A stretch of DNA of 18,167 nucleotides from positions 1 to 18,167 of the forward strand of contig CAYRVF010000106.1 of assembly GCA_964427535.1 (NCBI GenBank). Reading direction: 5' to 3'. Under the pieces are notes generated by a model. That model searched no databases. It saw only the letters and a list, made by a program, of their open reading frames with translations, and had not been told where the DNA came from. The stretch comes from CAYRVF01 sp964427535. GTDB lineage: Bacteria; Chloroflexota; Ktedonobacteria; Ktedonobacterales; JADMIN01. Positions 12,319 through 18,167 of the stretch are shown one piece after another (positions within the stretch are counted from its first letter, which is position 1; each line of letters starts with the position of its first letter). Position numbers and translations under genes: made by a program.

Positions 12319-14346
12319 ATGCAGCACTCCGAAACTCCCACCGTCGATAGTGGACCGAGCTACGACGTCATCGTCGTCGGCGCGGGACACGCCGGCTGCG
12401 AAGCCGCCCTCGCCGCCGCCCGCATGGGCCGCTCGACGCTTCTGCTCACCATGAATCTGGATAGCGTCGCGCTGATGCCGTGCAATCCTTCGATCGGCGG
12501 ACCAGCGAAGGGACATCTCGTCCGCGAGATCGACGCGCTGGGCGGCGAGATGGGGCGCAACACCGACCGCACGTTCATCCAGGTCCGGCTGCTCAACACG
12601 AGCAAGGGTCCCGCCGTGCAAGCGCTACGTGCTCAGTGCGACAAGCAAGCTTATCGCCTCAGTATGAAGTACGCGCTGGAGTCGCAGCCCAACCTGGAGC
12701 TGCGCCAGACCACCGTCGCCGGGCTGCTCTCCGAAACTGGGCGCGACGGCCGGCCGCGCGTGCGTGGTGTGCGGCTGACCGGCGGCGTCGAGTTGCGCGC
12801 GCGCAGTGTCGTGCTCACCACGGGCACGTTCATCAACGGGCGTCTCGTCGTCGGCGACAAGACACAGGCAGGCGGCCGCGCAGGCGAAGCGCCGTCGCTG
12901 GGCATTTCTGATGCGCTACGGGGCGTGGGGCTGACCGTGCGGCGGTTCAAGACGGGCACCCCGCCGCGCCTCGACGCGCGCACCATCGACTGGTCGCAGA
13001 CCATCATCCAGCCAGGCAGCCCCACGCCGCTCTACTTCTCGTCCGACGTCAGCGCGCGAGAGGACGTGCAGGTGCCGCGCGGGCATCCTAACCCCATCTA
13101 TCCGCTGCCGCCCGAGGCGCAGACTGCCTGGCGTCTGCAACTGCCCTGCTACCTCGTGCATACCAATGAGCGGACGCACGAGATCATCCGTGCCAATCTG
13201 GACCGCTCGCCGCTCTACAACGGCATCATCGAGGGCATCGGTCCACGCTACTGCCCATCCATCGAAGACAAAGTGGTGCGCTTCGCCGACAAGGAGCGCC
13301 ACCAGATATTTCTAGAGCCAGAGGGCTGGCGTACCGGTGAGGTCTACGTGCAGGGGATGAACACCAGCCTGCCCGAAGACGTACAGCGCGCGATGCTGCG
13401 GAGCATCCCAGGGCTGGAGCGCGCCGAGCTGATGCGTGTCGGGTACGCCGTCGAATATGACTACGTGCCCTCCGACCAGCTTAGCCTCTCGCTAGAGACG
13501 AAGGCCGCCGCGGGGCTCTTCCTCGCAGGGCAGATTAACGGCACCTCAGGCTACGAGGAGGCCGCCGCTCAGGGCATCATCGCGGGCATCAATGCGGCGC
13601 TCTCGGCCAGCGGCGACGAGCCGTTCATCCTGCGTCGCGACGAAGCCTACATCGGCGTGCTCATCGACGATCTCGTCACCCAGCCGCCGACGGAGCCCTA
13701 CCGGCTGCACACATCGCGGGCCGAGCACCGGCTGCTGCTGCGCTCCGACAACGCCGACCTGCGCCTCGCCTCCCACGCCTACCGGCTCGGCCTGATAGAC
13801 GATGAGCGATACGAGGCTGTCGAACGACGGCGCCAGCTTGCCGAGCAGGCGCTTCAGCTGCTGGAGAGCGTGGCGATCACGCCCAGCAAGCCAGTGCAGG
13901 CGCGCGGCGCGGAGTTGGGCATGTCGCCGGTCACGCAACGCATGTCGGCGGCCGAGCTGCTGCGCCGACCGGAGGCGCGCTACTGGCACGTCCGGGCGCT
14001 CTGTGCTGTAAGTCCGTCCACCAGTGACGTCGCGGAACCAGCGCTCCCCGAGCTGGACGACAATACCACTGTCGAGGTCGAGCTGCGGGTAAAGTACGAG
14101 GGCTACATCCGCAAGGAGCTCGCGAGCGTTCACCGCGCGCTCCGTCTCGAAGAGAGCCGCATCCCCGAGGGGCTGGAGTATGCCGCCCTCAAGGGACTGC
14201 GGACGGAGGCCCGGCAACAGCTCACGCGTGTGCAGCCGCTGACGGTCGGCCAGGCCTCCCGCATCCCCGGCGTCACCCCTGCCGACATCTCGATTCTGCT
14301 GGTGCATATCGAGCGGACTCGCGCCGGTCGCACGGCCGTGGGATAA
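12319..14346 (+). CDS. mnmG: tRNA uridine-5-carboxymethylaminomethyl modification enzyme MnmG (GidA)
   Basis: MnmG works with MnmE in the cytoplasm to add the carboxymethylaminomethyl group at C5 of U34 in several tRNAs, using FAD and methylene-tetrahydrofolate. The 675-residue protein, slightly longer than the usual 620-650, starts with an FAD-binding fold (GAGHAG, 21-26). It carries the family signatures MPCNPSIGGPAKGHLVREI (53-71), the catalytic-type cysteine motif RYCPSIEDKVVRF (C312), the FAD-domain segment FLAGQINGTSGYEEA (401-415), and a helical C-terminus with QASRIPGVTPADISIL. The ATG has only a weak ribosome site. mnmE and rsmG, frequent neighbours elsewhere, are absent; the gene is alone behind its own promoter. 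A 255-nt gap follows; CTCGT/ACGAG at 14371-14386 is a weak hairpin in it. Confidence 0.97.
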   Translation: MQHSETPTVDSGPSYDVIVVGAGHAGCEAALAAARMGRSTLLLTMNLDSVALMPCNPSIGGPAKGHLVREIDALGGEMGRNTDRTFIQVRLLNTSKGPAVQALRAQCDKQAYRLSMKYALESQPNLELRQTTVAGLLSETGRDGRPRVRGVRLTGGVELRARSVVLTTGTFINGRLVVGDKTQAGGRAGEAPSLGISDALRGVGLTVRRFKTGTPPRLDARTIDWSQTIIQPGSPTPLYFSSDVSAREDVQVPRGHPNPIYPLPPEAQTAWRLQLPCYLVHTNERTHEIIRANLDRSPLYNGIIEGIGPRYCPSIEDKVVRFADKERHQIFLEPEGWRTGEVYVQGMNTSLPEDVQRAMLRSIPGLERAELMRVGYAVEYDYVPSDQLSLSLETKAAAGLFLAGQINGTSGYEEAAAQGIIAGINAALSASGDEPFILRRDEAYIGVLIDDLVTQPPTEPYRLHTSRAEHRLLLRSDNADLRLASHAYRLGLIDDERYEAVERRRQLAEQALQLLESVAITPSKPVQARGAELGMSPVTQRMSAAELLRRPEARYWHVRALCAVSPSTSDVAEPALPELDDNTTVEVELRVKYEGYIRKELASVHRALRLEESRIPEGLEYAALKGLRTEARQQLTRVQPLTVGQASRIPGVTPADISILLVHIERTRAGRTAVG

Positions 14347-14502
14347 ACTGGCAGACGCTTCCCCCTTCCGCTCGTGACCGGACGAGAACATGATCGCCTG
14401 ACTTGCCGAGGTGAGATCCAGCCGGAGCCGTGAGTTCTTGTATAGAATGAGTCGCCGAGTGGCCCGGCGCATCTCTGCTCTCTAGCCAGGAAGGTGAGCG
14501 AA

Positions 14503-14531
14503 TTGACAGGCTCCAAGCAGCCCCATACTAT
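14503..14531 (+). promoter_or_regulatory. Strong promoter of the response regulator / kinase pair
   Basis: TTGACA (14503-14508, perfect consensus), a 17-nt spacer, then TACTAT (14526-14531). Transcription would start near 14538, leaving a leader of about 64 nt. This is the best sigma-70-type match in the window and shows that the pair is not simply read through from mnmG. Confidence 0.82.
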
Positions 14532-14540
14532 GGGAAGAAG

Positions 14541-14563
14541 GGGAGCAGTCGGAACACTGCCCC
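14541..14563 (+). repeat. Hairpin at the 5' end of the response regulator leader
   Basis: GCAGT (14545-14549) pairs with ACTGC (14556-14560) around CGGAAC, and the stem extends as GGG/CCC past a single bulged A. It would form within the first nucleotides of the transcript and could protect the 5' end. No T-run follows, so attenuation is not indicated. Confidence 0.4.
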
Positions 14564-14587
14564 GTGAGGGCGCAACCACCCTGACGC

Positions 14588-14596
14588 AAGGAGGAG
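14588..14596 (+). promoter_or_regulatory. Ribosome binding site fixing the response regulator start
   Basis: AAGGAGGAG, an unusually complete Shine-Dalgarno, 5 nt before the ATG at 14602. It excludes the longer in-frame start at 14494, which would also lie upstream of the promoter. Confidence 0.85.
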
Positions 14597-14601
14597 GGCG
14601 C

Positions 14602-15282
14602 ATGCGGGTCCTGGTCGTAGACGACGACCCCCTGGGCAGCCGCATGGTGCAATTCCTTCTCGCCGAGCAAGGATACACGGTGGAGATGGCGGGCACCGCG
14701 CATGCAGCGCTTCAGCACATCGAGCGCACGCCACCCGATCTGCTGCTGCTCGACGTCAATTTGCCGCAGCTCAACGGCTTCGACCTCTACAAACGGCTAC
14801 GCTCGCGGGGAATCGACATACCCGTGATCTTCGTGACCGCCAAGGACGAAGTCGAGAATAAGGTGCTCGGCCTGGAAATGGGCGCGGACGACTACATCGC
14901 GAAGCCGTTTCAGCCAGCCGAGCTGACCGCGCGCGTGAGTGCGGTGTTGCGGCGCTATCGCAAGAGTGGTCGCGGCTCCGAGCCGATCACGGCTAGCGGG
15001 CTCGTCATCGATCCCATCGGGCTGACGGTCACGGCGCCAGGCCATCGTCCCGTCTCGCTGACGCCCACCGAGATGAAGGTGCTCGTGTATCTGGCCCAGC
15101 GCGCTGGGCAGCCTGTCTCGCGCGACGAGCTGATGGCCAGCGTGTGGGGTGAGACGTTTGAAGGGGAGAGCAACATCGTCGACGTCTACATCCGCCGTCT
15201 GCGTCGCAAGCTCGAAGACGATCCGGCGCACCCCCGGCTCATCCAGGCGGAGCGTGGCGTCGGCTACACCCTCACGAGATAA
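14602..15282 (+). CDS. OmpR/PhoB-family response regulator
   Basis: A 226-residue transcription factor controlled by phosphorylation. The receiver domain (1-120) is canonical: acidic pair D8/D9, phospho-acceptor D51 in LLLLDVNLP, T79 in FVTA and K101 in AKPF. The winged-helix domain (about 128-226) shows LTPTEMKVLVYLAQ, the recognition region NIVDVYIRRLRRKL and the ending RGVGYTL. The start is set by the strong AAGGAGGAG and by the first strand MRVLVVDDD. The kinase gene starts 6 nt after the stop, so the two are one operon and almost certainly cognate. Unlike the fused regulator at 7845, every phosphotransfer residue is kept. Target genes cannot be told from sequence. Confidence 0.95.
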   Translation: MRVLVVDDDPLGSRMVQFLLAEQGYTVEMAGTAHAALQHIERTPPDLLLLDVNLPQLNGFDLYKRLRSRGIDIPVIFVTAKDEVENKVLGLEMGADDYIAKPFQPAELTARVSAVLRRYRKSGRGSEPITASGLVIDPIGLTVTAPGHRPVSLTPTEMKVLVYLAQRAGQPVSRDELMASVWGETFEGESNIVDVYIRRLRRKLEDDPAHPRLIQAERGVGYTLTR

Positions 15283-15288
15283 CTCCGT

Positions 15289-16881
15289 ATGACAGCACGC
15301 GCCTCAGCACCATCGTCCGCACCACCTCCCCCGTGGCAACACGGGCAGAGCGCGCCCATAGACTCTTTCCAGACTGTGCTAGCTCAGATTGGCGCGGCGA
15401 CCGACGCGCACCTCGCGGCGGCGCTGCGCACCACGTTGGATGCCGAGGTCGTCGGGATTTATGCACCTTCGCACGCAGCCCTGCGGCAGGTCGGGCTGGC
15501 ACGTGCTACGAGTAACCAGCTACCACCAGCGGTACGGCGGAAGCTGCGCGCTATCGCCGCCGAGGCGCTCACGCGCGCCACCGACCTCGCCAGCAGCGTT
15601 CACGGCGGCACCGGAGTAGAGGAAGTGGTTGCTCTCCCTCTTGGCAGCGCAGAGCAGCGAGCCATACTGGTGATCGCGCGCGCATCGGCGGAGGACGCTC
15701 AGGGGGGCGCCGCTCGCTCGCGTCTCCTCAAGCAGGCGACCGAGCTACGTCCGCTGATCGAGGCGGTCCGAGCGAACAGACCGCGGCGGAGGGCTGGTGT
15801 GGCCGCGGCTGCGCGCGTTGTCGATGCGCTGGAGCGGTCGCCGGATGCTGCCATCGTCGTCAGCGGCGACCTACGCATCCTCGGCATGAATCCCGCCGGA
15901 GCACGTCTTTTCCCGCCGGCCCCCATCCCCGCGTCGGGCCAGTCCTGCGCTGAGGTGCTCCGCTGCCGCGATACCTCGGGAGCCGTGCTCTGCGGCACCT
16001 CCGGCTGCCCGGCTCGGCGTGCCCTTGAGAGTGGTGAGGGGTGGTCGTACCCCGTGCTACGCTTGGGTGTGGATCCGTCGCACACGTCGGGTGTCTCGCT
16101 GACCACATCGCCTCTTGGAGGGCGCAGCAAGCCGTCCGCCGTGCTGCTGAGTGCGCGGGCGCTACCGGCCAGGCAGGAGACTGGTCCGGCGCAGGCAAAC
16201 TTTCTCTCGATGGTCTCTCATGAGCTGCGTACGCCGCTCAATGCCATCAACGGCTTCCTCGAAATCGTGCTCGACGGCTACGTGGGCGCACTCGCCGAGA
16301 AGCAGCAGGAGTTCCTGGAGTACGCGCACACCAGCACGCAGCATCTTACCCGGCTCGTCGAGGATGTGTTGCTGCTGAGCAAGGCGGACGCCGGACAATT
16401 CGCCCTGCGCCCCGCCCCGGTTGATGTACCGCTGCTGCTCGCACAGAGCGCGAACCTACTCCGTCCGGAAGCCGAGGCGCGCTCCATTCGTCTTGACGTA
16501 GAGCTGGAGCCGCACCTGCCCGCGCCACTTGCCGACGGCCTGCGCATTCAGCAGGTGCTGACAAATCTCGTGAGCAACGCGCTGGCGCACACACCCGACG
16601 GCGGTCAGGTGGCACTCAGTGCGGCGCTCGACGGGTCATGCATCCTCTTCACTATCACCGACACGGGTCCTGGCGTTGCCCCGGCAGAGCGCGAGCGCAT
16701 CTTCGAGCGATTCTACCGCTCCGAGGAGTCCGCGCGGGTACACCCTGGCGGCTCCGGCCTGGGACTGGCGATTGCACAACTCGTCGTCGAGCAGCATGGC
16801 GGGCGCATCTGGGTCGACGACGCGCCGGGCGGGGGCGCGCGTTTCCGCTTCACGCTTCCCCTTCCAGGCACACCCTCCTAG
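15289..16881 (+). CDS. Histidine kinase with cysteine-rich PAS sensor
   Basis: A 530-residue kinase, partner of the preceding regulator. No clear membrane segment is visible, so it is probably cytoplasmic. An N-terminal region (about 25-165) has a GAF-like pattern; a PAS-like domain follows (about 172-292) with four cysteines, C220, C226, C235 and C240, in QSCAEVLRCRD and LCGTSGCPARRAL. The transmitter is complete: H-box SHELRTPLNAI (H311), N-box NLVSN (N426, N430), G1 DTGPG (D458) and G2 GGSGLGLAIA. The ATG is 6 nt after the regulator stop with only a weak ribosome site, suggesting translational coupling. Four clustered cysteines could bind a metal or Fe-S centre or act as a redox switch; that is inference. 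Confidence 0.93.
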   Translation: MTARASAPSSAPPPPWQHGQSAPIDSFQTVLAQIGAATDAHLAAALRTTLDAEVVGIYAPSHAALRQVGLARATSNQLPPAVRRKLRAIAAEALTRATDLASSVHGGTGVEEVVALPLGSAEQRAILVIARASAEDAQGGAARSRLLKQATELRPLIEAVRANRPRRRAGVAAAARVVDALERSPDAAIVVSGDLRILGMNPAGARLFPPAPIPASGQSCAEVLRCRDTSGAVLCGTSGCPARRALESGEGWSYPVLRLGVDPSHTSGVSLTTSPLGGRSKPSAVLLSARALPARQETGPAQANFLSMVSHELRTPLNAINGFLEIVLDGYVGALAEKQQEFLEYAHTSTQHLTRLVEDVLLLSKADAGQFALRPAPVDVPLLLAQSANLLRPEAEARSIRLDVELEPHLPAPLADGLRIQQVLTNLVSNALAHTPDGGQVALSAALDGSCILFTITDTGPGVAPAERERIFERFYRSEESARVHPGGSGLGLAIAQLVVEQHGGRIWVDDAPGGGARFRFTLPLPGTPS

Positions 16882-16954
16882 CCTGCCCCTCCGAATCACC
16901 GCCCTCGCGTCGACTGCAGGGGGCAAGCATGCCTCGCCCGTCTCCCGGCCAAGA

Positions 16955-17767
16955 CTACGAGCGCGATGCAGGCCTGGCGACGAAGACGAGATGGTCGCGT
17001 GCGGTGGTCTCTGCTGGCCCCTCGTACGCGACGAACACGTCCTCCACCTCGTACCCGGTGGTGGTGAGCGAGAGTTCCACTTCGCCTCGTGTGAGCAGCG
17101 CCAGATCCATCTCTGCAATTGTGCGGACGACGGCGCCGCCCTGGTCTTGCACGTCGTAGAAATGTGTCACCGAGACGCGTTCGGATGAGCGCAGGGGCTC
17201 CGCCACGATGAAATGGCTCAGCACCGCGTTCGACTCGGGTACAGGCCAGGTGCCCTGCCACCACATCCGGTTCGGCTGCTCGGCCAGCAGGTGCGGCCCG
17301 GCGAGATCGAGGTCGAGCAGCAGGTGGCCGGATGGACGGATGTGCGGGAGAACGTTCCTCAGCGCCGCGACCCGAGCTTCCGGCGATGTGAGATGGAGGA
17401 ACGTGTTGAGGCTGAACACCGCCACGTCGAAAGTGTCTGACTGCGGCAGACTCAGATCAAGCGCGTTCCCCGCGACGATACGCACGCGGCGAGCGACCTC
17501 CTCGGGAAGCGTCTTGAGGCGCCGCTCGAAACGCCGTCGCATCGCCTCGGATGGCTCGACCGCTGTGACCACGTGCCCCGCCGACGCCAGTGCCGCCGCG
17601 ATGCGTCCGGTCCCAGCGCCGATTTCAAGAACCGCGGCTCGCTGTGGTGCGGAATCAGCGAGGTAATTCAGCAGCCACGAGATGTCATCGGTGTGCCGGT
17701 CATGCTCGACATCATACCAGGCAGAAATCTCCGCGTAGGGATCTGCCGCTCGTTGTCCTTCTGCCAT
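16955..17767 (-). CDS. Class I SAM-dependent methyltransferase
   Basis: A 270-residue methyltransferase with a Rossmann-like SAM-binding fold: motif I VLEIGAGTGR (46-55), the acidic residue that holds the ribose in VTAVEPSEAM (E71), and a post-II region FDVAVFSLNTFLHL. The C-terminal half (about 175-265) is beta-rich and typical of small-molecule methyltransferases such as those acting on sugars or amines, but the substrate is unknown. ATG 17767 is chosen for its AGAGG ribosome site; in-frame starts at 17785 and 17803 are weaker. It converges with the histidine kinase gene (73-nt gap, no clear terminator) and diverges from the ABC transporter gene. Confidence 0.9.
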   Translation of the reverse strand: MAEGQRAADPYAEISAWYDVEHDRHTDDISWLLNYLADSAPQRAAVLEIGAGTGRIAAALASAGHVVTAVEPSEAMRRRFERRLKTLPEEVARRVRIVAGNALDLSLPQSDTFDVAVFSLNTFLHLTSPEARVAALRNVLPHIRPSGHLLLDLDLAGPHLLAEQPNRMWWQGTWPVPESNAVLSHFIVAEPLRSSERVSVTHFYDVQDQGGAVVRTIAEMDLALLTRGEVELSLTTTGYEVEDVFVAYEGPAETTARDHLVFVARPASRS

Positions 17768-17829
17768 CGTCGACCTCTCATCCATGACTTTTCTCACTAG
17801 CACTGGGAGTTAATGCACTCTATGATCTC

Positions 17830-17847
17830 CGTAACATAGGTGTTACG
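17830..17847. promoter_or_regulatory. Perfect 7-4-7 palindrome, candidate operator
   Basis: CGTAACA (17830-17836), TAGG, TGTTACG (17841-17847), in the 240-nt gap between the divergent methyltransferase and ABC transporter genes. The size and symmetry suit a dimeric repressor of TetR, MarR or GntR type. It lies 63 bp upstream of the methyltransferase start, where it could overlap that promoter. No repressor gene is in the window. Confidence 0.45.
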
Positions 17848-17990
17848 ATAGCGCGTGGCCAATCGCGGGTAGCACAGCGCCGTGCAACCGGCCATCGGCT
17901 CGTCCGTACATATATCCGGCATAGGCGTCTGCCTGTCCAGTGCGCTCCGGAACACGCAACGGGCGATACGTGACGAGTGTATACCGCCAC

Positions 17991-17998
17991 AGGGAGGA
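17991..17998 (+). promoter_or_regulatory. Ribosome binding site fixing the ABC ATPase GTG start
   Basis: AGGGAGGA, 9 nt before the GTG at 18008. Its strength supports this GTG as the real start. Confidence 0.7.
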
Positions 17999-18007
17999 CG
18001 GTTCATC

Positions 18008-18167
18008 GTGGATACGGCGCAACAACCCGGCTCACAGACAGTACCCACCGCAACAGGTGTGCCCGCGCTGGAAGGGGAAGACATCAAAAAGTCGCTCCCG
18101 CTCGGCCGATCACGCATCGACATCCTCAACGGCATCAGCCTGCGCATCGCGCACGGCGAGTTCGTGG
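18008..18167 (+). CDS. ABC transporter ATP-binding protein (N-terminus only)
   Basis: 53 codons before the right edge. After a polar extension of about 20 residues the sequence reads ALEGEDIKKSLPLG and then DILNGISLRIAHGEFV, the start of an ABC ATPase of the MacB/LolD-like type just before Walker A. The position normally held by the aromatic A-loop residue (as in SYPLG) appears to be Leu. The Walker and signature motifs lie beyond the window, so subfamily and substrate are unknown. A permease gene probably follows. Confidence 0.88.
   Translation, partial: MDTAQQPGSQTVPTATGVPALEGEDIKKSLPLGRSRIDILNGISLRIAHGEFV

Noticed and set aside
14441..14448. TATAGAAT as a -10 element for the response regulator
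   Set aside because: No -35 at suitable spacing; the TTGACA-17-TACTAT pair downstream is far better.
13546..14472. Minus-strand open frame of 308 codons opposite mnmG
   Set aside because: Antisense to conserved MnmG sequence, with no recognisable domain and no ribosome site.
14494..14601. N-terminal extension of the response regulator
   Set aside because: The extension starts upstream of the TTGACA/TACTAT promoter, and the strong AAGGAGGAG marks ATG 14602 as the start.
16882..16954. Terminator between the convergent kinase and methyltransferase genes
   Set aside because: Only a bulged TGCCCCT/AGGGGGCA pairing with a loop of nearly 30 nt was found, too weak to call.
1..18167. tRNA genes, CRISPR arrays, insertion sequences or prophage genes
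   Set aside because: Looked for cloverleaf arms, regularly spaced repeats, transposase motifs and terminal inverted repeats; none were found.

Overview
This is a GC-rich, densely coded window from an aerobic bacterium. The best fit is Chloroflexota (Thermomicrobia-like) or a related deep-branching phylum. That placement is an inference from three things: a caa3-type oxidase next to a System I cytochrome c maturation cluster, a CcmE of the cysteine type (CPSK motif), and Chloroflexota-like MnmG and two-component proteins. No ribosomal RNA is present to confirm it. I see no mobile elements, CRISPR arrays, tRNA or rRNA genes.

Left half (1-7603), all on the minus strand: a respiratory block of two runs. 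In transcription order the first is ctaB (heme O synthase), coxB (subunit II carrying a fused cytochrome c domain) and coxA (subunit I). After two inverted repeats and a candidate promoter comes the second run: a ResA/TlpA-like thioredoxin, ccdA, a CopD-like membrane protein, ccmE and ccmF, which runs off the left edge. The second run supplies reductant across the membrane (CcdA, ResA) and attaches heme to apocytochromes (CcmE, CcmF). The first makes heme O and a terminal oxidase whose subunit II needs that heme attachment. No subunit III, subunit IV or heme A synthase gene lies in the window.

Middle (7604-12318), plus strand: diverging from ctaB is an unusual 652-residue regulator, PAS + histidine-kinase-like + receiver-like + OmpR-type winged helix in one chain. 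The phospho-acceptor His, the N-box Asn residues, the receiver Asp, Thr and Lys and the acidic pair are all replaced, while the DNA-binding domain looks intact. It is followed by a lipoprotein cupredoxin with its own promoter and a strong terminator, then a VOC (glyoxalase-fold) protein and an FMN split-barrel protein, separated by gaps without convincing genes.

Right part (12319-18167): mnmG (tRNA wobble-uridine modification) behind a good promoter; a canonical OmpR-type response regulator and histidine kinase pair behind a near-consensus promoter, the kinase carrying four cysteines in its PAS region; a convergent SAM methyltransferase; and the first 53 codons of an ABC transporter ATPase. 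A perfect 7-4-7 palindrome lies between those last two divergent genes.

The most notable points are the catalytically dead two-component fusion beside the oxidase genes, the CPSKF variant of CcmE, the cysteine-bearing insertion in subunit I, and the four-cysteine PAS sensor.
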